Of a stretch of 50,754 nucleotides of DNA, positions 8,748 through 17,096 are shown in pieces. Below the pieces are notes generated by a model. That model was given only the letters and a program-made list of their open reading frames with translations. It was not told where the DNA came from and ran no database searches. Both the position numbers and the translations under genes were made by a program. Origin of the DNA: an uncultured Oscillospiraceae bacterium (GTDB lineage: Bacteria > Bacillota > Clostridia > Oscillospirales > Acutalibacteraceae); contig UQDO01000013.1 of the NCBI GenBank assembly GCA_900539855.1, forward strand, positions 1 through 50,754, written 5' to 3'. The number at the start of each line of letters is the position of its first letter. Positions within the stretch are counted from its first letter, which is position 1.

Positions 8748-9413
8748 ATGTGTGGAATTAAGATAAGCGATCTTTACGATCTTAAAAAAACCATAGCCGC
8801 CGGTGTTTTCAACGGCTGCGCATATCCGTGGGAGATACTGCCTAAGCTGAAAGAGTATATTGTAAGTCTTGGTAATACGTTAGACAGCGGTGTGTTCGAA
8901 AAACGGGGAGAGAATATATGGATAGCACGGTCGGCAAAGGTGGCTGACAGTGCTTATATCGCAGGGCCCTGCATAATAGACGAGGACGCCGAGGTCAGAC
9001 ACTGCGCCTTCATAAGAGGCAGTGCGGTTGTGGGCAAGGGATCGGTTATAGGTAATTCGACCGAGCTTAAAAACTGCCTTATATTCGACTGCGTGCAGGT
9101 GCCGCATTATAATTATGTGGGCGATTCGGTGCTTGGCTACAAGTCGCATATGGGAGCAGGCTCGATAACCTCAAACGTGAAATCGGATAAGACCCTTGTA
9201 AAGGTGACCGAGGACGGAAAAAGGATAGATACCGGTCTTAAAAAGTTCGGTGCGATGCTGGGCGAATATGTTGAGGTAGGCTGCGGCTCGGTGCTTAATC
9301 CCGGTACGGTTATATGCAGCCACAGCAATATCTATCCGCTGTCATCGGTAAGAGGGACGGTGCCGGCAGGCTCAATATACAAGAACGCAGGCGAGATAGT
9401 CGAGAAGCGCTGA
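8748..9413 (+). CDS. Left-handed beta-helix protein (sugar-nucleotidyltransferase C-terminal-like)
   Basis: A 221-residue protein with hexapeptide-repeat sequence from about residue 58 to 205 (ARSAKVADSAYIAGP, IGNSTELKNC, VGCGSVLNPGTVI), typical of the left-handed beta-helix of GlmU/UDP-GlcNAc pyrophosphorylase-like and acyltransferase proteins. No N-terminal nucleotidyltransferase Rossmann domain is present, so it is a stand-alone helix preceded by a short helical segment. The probable role is acyl transfer or sugar-nucleotide metabolism; the substrate is unknown. SD AGGAAAAGG precedes the ATG, and the NUDIX gene follows after 9 bases. Confidence 0.8.
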   Translation: MCGIKISDLYDLKKTIAAGVFNGCAYPWEILPKLKEYIVSLGNTLDSGVFEKRGENIWIARSAKVADSAYIAGPCIIDEDAEVRHCAFIRGSAVVGKGSVIGNSTELKNCLIFDCVQVPHYNYVGDSVLGYKSHMGAGSITSNVKSDKTLVKVTEDGKRIDTGLKKFGAMLGEYVEVGCGSVLNPGTVICSHSNIYPLSSVRGTVPAGSIYKNAGEIVEKR

Positions 9414-9422
9414 GGTGTAAGA

Positions 9423-9980
9423 GTGGGTACTGAAATATGGGATGTTCTTGACAAAAACGGTCAGCCGACCGGAAAACGCGTCGAGCGTAAAAGGGTCTGC
9501 CTTTTAAAGGGCGAATACCACCTGGTTGTCCATATATGGATATTGGGGTCTGACGGGCGCGTGCTCATCCAGCGGCGCAGCTTCACAAAGCCGCTTATGC
9601 CTGGTGAATGGGCGGCGATAGGCGGCAGCGCGATGTCGGGCGAAACGGCTATAGAGGCGGCAAAAAGGGAGCTTTCCGAGGAAATGGGGATCACACCGCC
9701 CGAGGAATCGTTTATACCGGTCCGCCTTATGCGGCGCAAAAATTCAATACTGAGCATTTTTCTTGTCCCGTACGATGTCGCGGTATCAAGCCTGGTGCTT
9801 CAGACCTCTGAGGTCAGCGACGCCAGATGGGTGCACCGCAACAAGCTGCGCCAGATGATAAGAACGGGCGAGTTTCACAACTACGGCAAAGAGTATTTTG
9901 ACGCCGTTTTCGGCGCATTTGACAAAAGATCAGCAAGCAAACGGAGAAAGAGAAGACATGAACAAAGAAGAAAAAAATAA
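9423..9980 (+). CDS. NUDIX hydrolase
   Basis: Hydrolyses a nucleoside diphosphate linked to another moiety. The 185 residues carry a complete NUDIX box (G-x5-E-x7-RELSEEMGI) at about 68-90, with the preceding EYHLVVHIWI and PGEWAAIGGSA seen in YfcD/Idi-like NUDIX proteins. The start is GTG at 9423, with SD GAGGTG shortly upstream and the previous gene's stop 10 bases away. The C-terminus is a very basic Lys/Arg tail that overlaps the next gene by 23 bases, so translation of the two is probably coupled. Confidence 0.88.
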   Translation: MGTEIWDVLDKNGQPTGKRVERKRVCLLKGEYHLVVHIWILGSDGRVLIQRRSFTKPLMPGEWAAIGGSAMSGETAIEAAKRELSEEMGITPPEESFIPVRLMRRKNSILSIFLVPYDVAVSSLVLQTSEVSDARWVHRNKLRQMIRTGEFHNYGKEYFDAVFGAFDKRSASKRRKRRHEQRRKK

Positions 9981-10914
9981 GCAGTGTCAGATATGTCACG
10001 GGTATCTTTTTGATGACGACGATATTGTAGTCTGCCCGGTCTGCGGCGCGCCGCATCACCGCGACTGCTGGAACAGTGTCGGGCACTGCGGCGTGGAGCA
10101 GTATCACGGTACCGATCTGCAGTATGACATAGTGCAGAAGAAAAACGAGGAGGCTGCAGCCAGCCAAAATGACGGAGCAGAGGAGCACACCTGTGCTTAC
10201 TGCGGACGCACGGCAAGATCGGACGGGGCTGAGTTCTGCCCGTACTGCGGACATCCGTACCGCGAAAACGGACCGTTCGGGCAGTTGCCGTTTACGGGTG
10301 GTGCCGCGGTATTTATAGATCCGCTCGGCGGTGTGGATAAGGACCGCGATATAGACGGGGTCAAGGCAGGAGAGCTTGCGACCTTCGTCGGCAGCGGCTC
10401 GCAAAGATATCTGCCGCGTTTTGCGGCGCTTGATAAGCAGCATAAAAATTCATGGAACTGGGCGGCATTTCTGTTCCCGTCGGCATGGAGCTTTTCAAGA
10501 AAAATGTACAGAAACGGTGCTTTGCTGCTGATACTGACCATAGCGGCTGTGCTTTGCTTTGTGCCGTATCAGCTGGTAATGGAGACGCTGGTGGATTCGT
10601 CAAAGGTCACATTCACGCAGTATTTCAATACCGCCATGAACAATTTGGACTCGTTTACTCCGATATCGCTCATCATGGCGTCATTCGGAACGGCTCTGAA
10701 TCTCGGTATCCGCATTTTTGCAGGTATCCGCGGCGACTGGCTCTACCGCCGCTATGCGGTAGAAAAGGTAAAGGCTATAAAGGCGGATGATACGGTTGAG
10801 GATCTGGACGACGAGCTGTCACATTCGGGCTCGGTCAGCATAATACTCCTTTTTGCGGCAATTCTCGCCGAAGCGTATCTGCCGAAGATAATATTGGGGC
10901 TTATATCATTGTAA
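9958..10914 (+). CDS. RING-like and zinc-ribbon membrane protein (DUF2628-like)
   Basis: A 318-residue protein with two metal-binding modules: a RING-like cluster at the N-terminus (Cys10, Cys13, Cys26, Cys29, His33/34, Cys37, Cys44) and a zinc ribbon (Cys79/82 and Cys94/97). A membrane domain follows, opening with NSWNWAAFLFPSAW and holding three to four hydrophobic segments, as in the DUF2628 family. The frame is open from 9898, but ATG 9958 begins just before the first cysteine and has GGAG upstream. Function unknown. The paralogue at 10930 follows after 15 bases. Zinc binding is inferred from CxxC spacing. Confidence 0.8.
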   Translation: MNKEEKNKQCQICHGYLFDDDDIVVCPVCGAPHHRDCWNSVGHCGVEQYHGTDLQYDIVQKKNEEAAASQNDGAEEHTCAYCGRTARSDGAEFCPYCGHPYRENGPFGQLPFTGGAAVFIDPLGGVDKDRDIDGVKAGELATFVGSGSQRYLPRFAALDKQHKNSWNWAAFLFPSAWSFSRKMYRNGALLLILTIAAVLCFVPYQLVMETLVDSSKVTFTQYFNTAMNNLDSFTPISLIMASFGTALNLGIRIFAGIRGDWLYRRYAVEKVKAIKADDTVEDLDDELSHSGSVSIILLFAAILAEAYLPKIILGLISL

Positions 10915-10929
10915 CAGGAGGAGTTTTAA

Positions 10930-11772
10930 ATGGAAAACAACGGCAGTGAAAGAAAGATAATCTGTCCGGCGTGCGGCGCAGAGAATAATGCCGATTATGC
11001 ATTTTGCCTTAAATGCGGCAGACCGCTCGGTGCATCGGCACCGTCGGGCGGAGTGCCGCCGGTCTGGGGTCAGCCGACGGGCGATATAGGCGGTGTGCCG
11101 GAACGTGAGGTCTATGATTATGTTTCCGGCAATCAGCAGGTGATGAAAAAGTTTAAAAGACTATCTTCCGGTGGAACGATAGGCTGGAACTGGCCGGTCT
11201 TTATTCTGGGACTGTTCAACATGCAGTTTATATGGTTCTTCTACCGCAGGATGTATAAGTTGGGTGTGCTGTTCCTGGCGCTCAGTGCTCTGATTGCAGG
11301 CATCAGCATCACCGCAACGGTATGGGCACTTGAATCGACAAGAGGAACGCTGACACAGATAATGCAGCGGTTTTTCGAATCCATAGAGTCAAACGGCGAT
11401 TATGTTATAAGCGACCAGGCTATGTCCAGGCTTATACGGCAGATATCCGGGGCTATCACGAACGCAATGAACAACGGCACGGTGCTGTGGATTTATATTG
11501 CCGTACAGCTTTCCGCTTTTTTGCGATTTGCCATGCTGATTGTGGCACCGATGTTTGCCGACAAAGCACACTATAACAAGGCTATGGGCGATCTTAGAAC
11601 CATAAACCGCGGCAACGTCACGACCGGAGCGGTCATTGCAGCAGGCAGGCCGAACACCGCAGCGGCGGTACTGTCTGGAGTGCTTTTCTGCATAGCGTAT
11701 TTAATGGCAGTCACGATCCCCGTTGCGGTTCTGATCGACGGAATAATGAGCGGCGTTTCGGTAATGCTCTGA
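10930..11772 (+). CDS. Zinc-ribbon membrane protein, paralogue of the preceding gene
   Basis: A 280-residue protein with an N-terminal zinc ribbon (Cys12, Cys15, Cys26, Cys29), a Gly/Pro-rich linker, then a membrane domain starting IGWNWPVFILGLFNMQFIW with about four hydrophobic segments. The shared WNW-F-P/G-F entry and the YRRMYKLG versus RKMYRNG motif indicate common ancestry with the gene before it, which has an additional RING-like module. SD AGGAGGAG precedes the ATG by 7 bases. Function unknown; galU starts 28 bases downstream. Confidence 0.8.
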   Translation: MENNGSERKIICPACGAENNADYAFCLKCGRPLGASAPSGGVPPVWGQPTGDIGGVPEREVYDYVSGNQQVMKKFKRLSSGGTIGWNWPVFILGLFNMQFIWFFYRRMYKLGVLFLALSALIAGISITATVWALESTRGTLTQIMQRFFESIESNGDYVISDQAMSRLIRQISGAITNAMNNGTVLWIYIAVQLSAFLRFAMLIVAPMFADKAHYNKAMGDLRTINRGNVTTGAVIAAGRPNTAAAVLSGVLFCIAYLMAVTIPVAVLIDGIMSGVSVML

Positions 11773-11800
11773 TATAAAACAACTGAAAGGAAGAAAAAAT

Positions 11801-12685
11801 ATGATCCGCAAGGCTATAATCCCGGCAGCCGGACTGGGTACCAGGGTGCTGCCGGCGTCAAAGGCTGTGCCTAAGGAAATGCTCCCTATAGTTGATAAAC
11901 CGGCTATACAGTACATAGTCGAGGAGGCAGTCGCTGCCGGAATAACCGATATACTTATTATTACCAGCCGCGGCAAGGGCGTTATCGAGGATCACTTTGA
12001 CCATTCGTTTGAGCTTGAGCATGTCTTGAAGGAACGCGGCGGCAAGGATGATGTTTTAAGCGAGCTCAAATCGGTCGCACAGATGGCAAACATCTATTTT
12101 CTGCGTCAGAAGGAAGCAAAGGGACTCGGACATGCCGTGCTGTGCGCCAGAAGTTTTGTAGCCAACGATCCGTTTGCCGTAATGTACGGCGACGACGTTA
12201 TAATAAGCGACGATCCGGTTGTGGCTCAGCTTTCCAGAGCGTATGACGCTTTCGGAAAACCGGTGGTTGGCATAAAGGAAGTGCCGGCAGAGGATATAGT
12301 GAAGTACAGCTCCATGAAGACCGAGCATGTAAAGGACAACATTTATTCCATAAGCGACATGATAGAAAAACCGTCGCCCGATGAGATTTTTTCGCTTTAC
12401 TCGATACTGGGACGCTGCGTGCTTGAACCGGATATTTTTGATATTCTGTCCAAGATACCATACGGTGCCGGAGGTGAGCTGCAGCTTACCGACGCAATGA
12501 AGGAGATAGCCCGGTCGCGCGGCATGATAGGCGTTGACTTCAACGGCACGAGATATGACATGGGCAATAAATTCGGAATATTGAAAGCCAATATCGATGT
12601 GGGGCTTAAGCACCCCGATGTGTCGGAGCAGCTCAAAAGCTATATTCTCAAGACCGCCGAACGCATAAAAAAAGACGGCATATAA
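11801..12685 (+). CDS. galU: UTP-glucose-1-phosphate uridylyltransferase
   Basis: Makes UDP-glucose from UTP and glucose-1-phosphate for polysaccharide, glycolipid and teichoic acid synthesis. The 294 residues have the family's N-terminal nucleotide-binding signature IIPAAGLGTRVLPASKA with KEMLPIVDKPAIQYI, and YGDDV at the metal site. Length matches bacterial GalU. SD AAAGGAAG lies 8 bases before the ATG. lexA follows after 22 bases. Confidence 0.96.
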   Translation: MIRKAIIPAAGLGTRVLPASKAVPKEMLPIVDKPAIQYIVEEAVAAGITDILIITSRGKGVIEDHFDHSFELEHVLKERGGKDDVLSELKSVAQMANIYFLRQKEAKGLGHAVLCARSFVANDPFAVMYGDDVIISDDPVVAQLSRAYDAFGKPVVGIKEVPAEDIVKYSSMKTEHVKDNIYSISDMIEKPSPDEIFSLYSILGRCVLEPDIFDILSKIPYGAGGELQLTDAMKEIARSRGMIGVDFNGTRYDMGNKFGILKANIDVGLKHPDVSEQLKSYILKTAERIKKDGI

Positions 12686-12707
12686 ACATACGGAGGGACG
12701 ATCAAAG

Positions 12708-13304
12708 ATGGCAAGATCAAAAAAAAACCGGAACAGCGAAAAGGTCTATGAATTTCTTCTCAAAAATGCGTCCGACCCTGTGCCGCCTACCGTGCGTGAA
12801 ATATGCAAAGCGACCGGTATAACCTCGACCTCGACCGTGCACGCGGCGCTGGCGGCGCTTGAGCGTGAGGGGCATATAAAGCGTGACGCAAGGTCGTCGC
12901 GTTCGATACGACTTGTCGGCACCGAAAACACCGCTATGGTGCCGGTGCTCGGCAAGATAACGGCAGGCGTGCCGATACTCGCCGTTGAGCAGGTGGAGTC
13001 TTTCATCCCGTTTACCGCAAACGAGGCGGAGAGGGAAGGGCTTTTTGCACTGAGGGTGTCGGGGCTGAGCATGATTAATGCCGGAATACTTGACGGAGAC
13101 ATAATAGTTGCCGATAAAAACATGCAGTCGAGAAACGGCGATATCGTTGCGGCACTCATCGATGACGAGGCAACGGTAAAACGTCTTGTGATCGAAAAGG
13201 GTGAGAAGCCGTACCTTATGCCCGAAAATCCGGACTTTGACCCTATAAGGCCGGATCACATGGAGATACTGGGCAGGGTCATAGGCAGCTTCAGAAAGTA
13301 CTGA
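12708..13304 (+). CDS. lexA: LexA repressor
   Basis: SOS-response repressor that self-cleaves when stimulated by RecA filaments. The 198 residues comprise an N-terminal winged helix-turn-helix (about 10-68, with PTVREICKATGITSTSTVH), the cleavage site Ala86-Gly87 (KITAGVPILA), and the catalytic dyad Ser121 (GLSMINAG) and Lys158 (ATVKRL). All residues needed for autoproteolysis are present. SD CGGAGGGA precedes the ATG. I saw no GAAC-N4-GTTC type operator immediately upstream, so autoregulation is not evident from local sequence. Confidence 0.95.
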   Translation: MARSKKNRNSEKVYEFLLKNASDPVPPTVREICKATGITSTSTVHAALAALEREGHIKRDARSSRSIRLVGTENTAMVPVLGKITAGVPILAVEQVESFIPFTANEAEREGLFALRVSGLSMINAGILDGDIIVADKNMQSRNGDIVAALIDDEATVKRLVIEKGEKPYLMPENPDFDPIRPDHMEILGRVIGSFRKY

Positions 13305-13308
13305 TATC

Positions 13309-13746
13309 ATGAAAAAGGTAGAAATATTTACCGACGGAGCATGCAGCGGCAATCCCGGTCCGGGCGGCTGGGGCGCTGTGCTGCGCTTCGGCGGCAGGGA
13401 AAAGGAGCTTTGCGGCGGCGATGATGATACCACCAACAACCGGATGGAGCTTACCGCCTGCATCGAGGCGCTCTCGGCGCTCAAAGAGCCATGCGAGGTA
13501 ACACTCACAACCGATTCGCAATATGTCGTAAACGGCATGACCAAAGGCTGGGCGTCGTCGTGGCAGAAAAACGGATGGATAAAATCCGACAAAAAACCGG
13601 CGCAGAATCCCGATCTTTGGGAGAAGCTTTTGGAGCTGTCAAAGCAGCATAAGCTGACCTTTGTCTGGATAAAGGGTCATGCCGGACACCCCGAAAATGA
13701 GCGCTGCGATGCGCTGGCTGTGGGGTATTATAAAAGCAATCAATAA
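13309..13746 (+). CDS. rnhA: Ribonuclease HI
   Basis: Removes RNA from RNA-DNA hybrids. The 145-residue protein carries all four carboxylates of the active site: Asp9 (FTDGACSGNPGPGGW), Glu47 (NNRMELTA), Asp69 (TTDSQYV) and Asp134 (ERCDALA), plus His124 of the flexible loop. It begins 4 bases after lexA stops and has no strong SD, so it is probably translated by coupling. A structured leader for queT starts directly after its stop. Confidence 0.95.
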   Translation: MKKVEIFTDGACSGNPGPGGWGAVLRFGGREKELCGGDDDTTNNRMELTACIEALSALKEPCEVTLTTDSQYVVNGMTKGWASSWQKNGWIKSDKKPAQNPDLWEKLLELSKQHKLTFVWIKGHAGHPENERCDALAVGYYKSNQ

Positions 13747-13757
13747 TTCGGGTTGAT

Positions 13758-13846
13758 TTTTTCGGTCAGTTCGCAATATCCTGACTGGGCACCGGTCAGG
13801 TGGGATATTTCCACCGACCTTTGTGCCGAAATTAAAACTACGGAGG
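13758..13846 (+). promoter_or_regulatory. Candidate preQ1-type riboswitch leader of queT
   Basis: The 108-base gap before queT is dense in complementary segments. AATAT+CCTGAC (13775-13785) pairs with GTCAGG (13795-13800) and, past a 4-base bulge, ATATT (13805-13809). The hairpin loop contains GGCAC (13788-13792), which is complementary to GTGCC (13823-13827) downstream, giving a pseudoknot 14 bases before the SD GGAGG (13842-13846). Competing pairings exist: GGTGG/CCACC (13799-13803/13811-13815) and TTTCGG/CCGAAA (13760-13765/13826-13831). Known preQ1 classes are pseudoknots, and classes II and III precede queT. No consensus match was checked. Confidence 0.55.
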
Positions 13847-13854
13847 AATTTAAT

Positions 13855-14375
13855 ATGTCACAAAAAAGTAATGCTGCGAGGACGCTTGTCACCGCGGCGC
13901 TCATAGCTGCCGCATACGCGGCGCTGACCTACGTTTCGGCTGCCATGGGACTTGCCTACGGAGAGGTGCAGTTCAGACTGTCGGAGGCGCTGTGCGTGCT
14001 TGCCGCTTTCACCCCGGCTGCTATACCGGGGCTGACCATAGGCTGCGTGCTCGGCAATATCACCAGTCCGCTCGGCATAGCGGACATTGTTTTCGGAGCG
14101 GCGGCAACGCTGCTGTCTGCCGTGGCTGTGCGCGTTATCGCAAAATATTGCGGCAAGGCGACGCCGTTTTTATCGGTGCTGCCGCCTACCGTTATAAATG
14201 CGGTCATAGTAGGTGCTGAAATTGTGTATTTAACAAGCCCGGAAGGTTCTTTGTCAGCAGCGCTTTTTGGGCGACCGCGTTCAGCGTTGCGGCAGGAGAG
14301 CTGGCTGTTACGGCAGCACTCGGCATCCCGTTTTACTATTGCGTGGAAAGAATAGCGCCCAAAATTTTCGGCTGA
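13855..14375 (+). pseudogene. queT: QueT-family queuosine precursor transporter, frameshifted
   Basis: QueT is the membrane substrate-binding component of an ECF-type transporter for queuosine precursors. From ATG 13855 (SD CGGAGG) the frame encodes ARTLVTAALIAAAYAALTYV, then GEVQFRLSEALCVLAAFTP and VVGAEIVYL-type segments typical of the family. After codon 131 (about 14245) the frame becomes a hydrophilic, arginine-rich tail. The -1 frame from 14247 instead gives FFVSSAFWATAFSVAAG, ELAVTAALGIPFYY and a stop at 14373-14375, exactly the expected last helix. A single missing T in GGTTCTTT (14245-14252) explains this. It could be a real inactivating mutation, a sequencing error, or less likely recoding. 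Confidence 0.85.
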
Positions 14376-14430
14376 TGCCGCGGTTTTTTGTACAGTCGAT
14401 TAATCATATGTAAAACTTGATCGTGGTGTG

Positions 14431-14458
14431 TTGATTTTATAGCTTTCTGCGGTAAACT
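14431..14458 (+). promoter_or_regulatory. Possible promoter for the 14489 gene
   Basis: -35-like TTGATT (14431-14436) and -10-like TAAACT (14453-14458) with a 16-base spacer, 30 bases before the next ATG. Only a moderate consensus match. Confidence 0.45.
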
Positions 14459-14488
14459 GTAGATAGAAATGAAAAAGGGGCGGCAAAG

Positions 14489-15154
14489 ATGTATAAAAAG
14501 GATAAAAGATACATTGTCGGTGCCGTCCTTACGGCGGCATCACTGCTGATACTTGCCGTCACCTTTGTCCTGATGGGCATGGGTTCAGACAAGGCGGTCG
14601 TGTGGTTCTATTTTTCTCTGCCGGCACTTGTTATCGGGTCTTTTATAATGCAGGCGGTAAAGCGTATGTATGAAAAGGCGGATATGGACGGCACAAAGCC
14701 GATGCCTTATTTTTATTATTTTAAGACCGCCGTGCGGAAAATGCGGAAAAAGGGTATTGCCGACACCGTGAAAAAGGGCGTTACAGCGCTGCTTAGCGCA
14801 GCGGTGCTTGTAACACTTCTGATTTACGGTTATTTTTCATACAGCATGTCGGCGATAAAAAGAGAGCCTGTATATGTGGTAAATCAGACAAGGTATGACG
14901 AATACTATGCCATGTGGAAAATAGCCCTTTCCGACGAAAATACGGAGGTTGCGCATTTCTTCTTCGAGGCTATGGACAGGTATCATGATTTAAATGCCGA
15001 CTCAAACAAAAGAATAGGCGAGTATAAAGAAAAAAGAAAAACGACTGCGGTTGTAGGATGCGCCGTGCTTGCCGCCGATGTGATATTTGTCGCAGTGTGC
15101 GGTATTGTCACACACTGTCGGCGCAAAGCGGACGAAAAGGACAGGGATAAATGA
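14489..15154 (+). CDS. Putative integral membrane protein, unknown family
   Basis: A 221-residue protein with hydrophobic segments at about 9-29, 36-56, 98-120 and 186-208 and a charged extracytoplasmic-type region between the third and fourth. I recognise no family. SD AAGGGG stands before the ATG. Its stop overlaps the start of the flavoprotein gene in an ATGA arrangement (15151-15154), indicating translational coupling. The charged C-terminus is Lys/Asp/Arg rich. Confidence 0.7.
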   Translation: MYKKDKRYIVGAVLTAASLLILAVTFVLMGMGSDKAVVWFYFSLPALVIGSFIMQAVKRMYEKADMDGTKPMPYFYYFKTAVRKMRKKGIADTVKKGVTALLSAAVLVTLLIYGYFSYSMSAIKREPVYVVNQTRYDEYYAMWKIALSDENTEVAHFFFEAMDRYHDLNADSNKRIGEYKEKRKTTAVVGCAVLAADVIFVAVCGIVTHCRRKADEKDRDK

Positions 15155-16380
15155 AAAGGGTAGTGGTTATAGGCGGCGGTGCCGCAGGACTTATGGCGGC
15201 AAAGGCTGCTGCCGACGGCGGAAACGACGTTACGGTGGTGGAAAAAAACTCCCGTCCGGCGCGCAAAATGATGATAACCGGCAAGGGACGCTGCAACGTT
15301 ACCAATGATGCCGATATAAAGGAGCTGGTGGGAGCCGTGACCGGAAACGGTCGGTTCCTTTATTCGTCGTTCAATATGTTTTCATCGGCTGATACGATGC
15401 GGTTTTTTGAGGAAAACGGTGTGCCGCTCAAGGTCGAACGCGGCGGCAGGGTGTTTCCCTGCTCCGACCGTGCGGTCGATATCGTTGACGCTCTGGTCGG
15501 CGCCGCGGTAAAAAGCGGTGCAAAGATCATCTGTGACCGTGTGACCGGTATAGACATAAAAGAAGGCGCCGTAAAGGGTGTTAAGACCGAAAATAATTTA
15601 AGACTGCCTGCCGACGCGGTAATAGTGGCGACCGGCGGCATGTCCTATCCTGCCACCGGGTCGACCGGCGACGGATACGAGCTGGCAAAGAAAGCAGGAC
15701 ACAATGTAACGCCGATAAGACCGTCACTCGTTCCGCTTACCGTTCTTGAGGGCTGGTGCTCGTCTTTGCAGGGGCTCAGTCTTAAAAATGTGACTGTCAG
15801 CCTTTATGCTGAGGGCGAGAAAAAGCCGCTTTACTCGGAATTGGGAGAAATGATGTTTACGCATTTCGGACTGACCGGACCGGAAATACTGAGCGCATCG
15901 GCATATATAGATGATCCAAAGACCCGGAAGTATTACATTACGATAGACATGAAGCCGGCGCTGTCGGCTGAAAAACTTGATCAGAGGATAATGCGCGATT
16001 TTGCAAAATACAGCAACCGCGATTACATAAATTCGCTCTGCGATCTGCTGCCTAAAAAAATGGTCCCGGTTGTGGTTGGACTTTCACATATAGAACCGTC
16101 GCAGAAGGTCAATCAGATAACAAGAGAACAGCGCGAAAGGATAGTAAGCGCCCTGAAATGCCTGACGCTGCATATAACCGGCACTCGCCCCATAGATGAG
16201 GCGATAGTCACAAAGGGCGGCGTGGAGCTGACCGGGGTAGACCCCAAAACAATGCAGTCAAAGACAGTAAACGGACTTTACTTTGCAGGCGAGGTTCTGG
16301 ACGTTGACGCGTTTACCGGGGGATACAATCTTCAGATAGCCTTTTCCACCGGCTTTTCCGCCGGATCGGCAATAAAATAA
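15151..16380 (+). CDS. BaiN/HI0933-family NAD(P)/FAD-dependent oxidoreductase
   Basis: Flavoprotein of the HI0933 (YhiN/BaiN) family. The 409 residues begin with an FAD-binding Rossmann motif (VVVIGGGAAGLMAAKAAA), then RKMMITGKGRCNVTN, a family signature, the mid-protein VIVATGGMSYPATGSTGDGY, and a C-terminal FAD-contacting segment (GLYFAGEVLDVDAFTGGYN). The name BaiN reflects a proposed bile-acid role in some Clostridia, but the family is widespread and most members are uncharacterised, so no bile-acid function is claimed. cmk follows after 22 bases. Confidence 0.9.
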   Translation: MKRVVVIGGGAAGLMAAKAAADGGNDVTVVEKNSRPARKMMITGKGRCNVTNDADIKELVGAVTGNGRFLYSSFNMFSSADTMRFFEENGVPLKVERGGRVFPCSDRAVDIVDALVGAAVKSGAKIICDRVTGIDIKEGAVKGVKTENNLRLPADAVIVATGGMSYPATGSTGDGYELAKKAGHNVTPIRPSLVPLTVLEGWCSSLQGLSLKNVTVSLYAEGEKKPLYSELGEMMFTHFGLTGPEILSASAYIDDPKTRKYYITIDMKPALSAEKLDQRIMRDFAKYSNRDYINSLCDLLPKKMVPVVVGLSHIEPSQKVNQITREQRERIVSALKCLTLHITGTRPIDEAIVTKGGVELTGVDPKTMQSKTVNGLYFAGEVLDVDAFTGGYNLQIAFSTGFSAGSAIK

Positions 16381-16402
16381 TAAATGTAAAGGAATGCAGA
16401 AA

Positions 16403-17089
16403 ATGAAAACTGAAAAACACATAAACGTAGCAATAGACGGCCCTGCCGGAGCAGGCAAAAGCACGATAGCCAAAAGGCTTGCAAAGGACCTCGGATGCAT
16501 TTATGTCGATACAGGCGCGCTTTACCGCACGATAGCGCTGAGCGTGCTCAGAAGCGGTATTGACCCGAACGATACCGCTGCGGTAGTATCCGGCCTTAAA
16601 AACAAAAAAATAGATCTTGTTTATAACGACGGAGTACAGTCTGTGCTGCTTGACGGCGAGGATGTGTCGGGACAGATACGCACCGAGAAGGTTTCGGCGA
16701 CGGCGTCGGTCACATCGGCAATACCCGAGGTCAGAAGCTATCTTTTAGGATTGCAGCGTCGCCTTGCCGAAGAAAACAGCGTTGTTATGGACGGCAGGGA
16801 CATAGGCACGGTGGTACTGCCCTTTGCAAATGTAAAAATATTCCTCACAGCATCGGCAAAGGTTCGTGCCGACCGCCGCTACAAAGAACTCATCGAAAAA
16901 GGCGAGAGTGCCGATTATGATAAAGTTCTTGCCGAGATAGTGGAGCGCGACAAAAGGGATATGAACCGCGAAATAGCCCCCCTTAAATGCGCCGACGACG
17001 CGACTTTGCTCGACTCGTCCGATCTTACGATCGACGGCGTTGTCGAGGCTATGAAAAAAATAGTCGAAGAAAAGCTTTCCGGCAGGTGA
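16403..17089 (+). CDS. cmk: Cytidylate kinase
   Basis: Phosphorylates CMP and dCMP with ATP. The 228 residues contain the P-loop GPAGAGKST near the N-terminus, YVDTGALYRTIAL for substrate binding and MDGRDIGTVVLP, both typical of Cmk. ATG 16403 is chosen over ATG 16394 because the SD AAAGGA (16388-16393) is correctly spaced only for the former. In B. subtilis cmk is followed by the S1-like gene ypfD; here the fused ispH-S1 gene follows after 7 bases, a related arrangement. Confidence 0.95.
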   Translation: MKTEKHINVAIDGPAGAGKSTIAKRLAKDLGCIYVDTGALYRTIALSVLRSGIDPNDTAAVVSGLKNKKIDLVYNDGVQSVLLDGEDVSGQIRTEKVSATASVTSAIPEVRSYLLGLQRRLAEENSVVMDGRDIGTVVLPFANVKIFLTASAKVRADRRYKELIEKGESADYDKVLAEIVERDKRDMNREIAPLKCADDATLLDSSDLTIDGVVEAMKKIVEEKLSGR

Positions 17090-17096
17090 AATATAT

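Noticed and set aside
12686..12720. LexA operator (SOS box) before lexA
   Set aside because: I looked for the GAAC-N4-GTTC pattern near lexA and found no convincing match; lexA may be read from an upstream promoter instead.
12717..13592. 291-codon minus-strand frame opposite lexA and rnhA
   Set aside because: It overlaps two complete, motif-verified genes; no SD and no domain. It reflects codon bias of the real strand.
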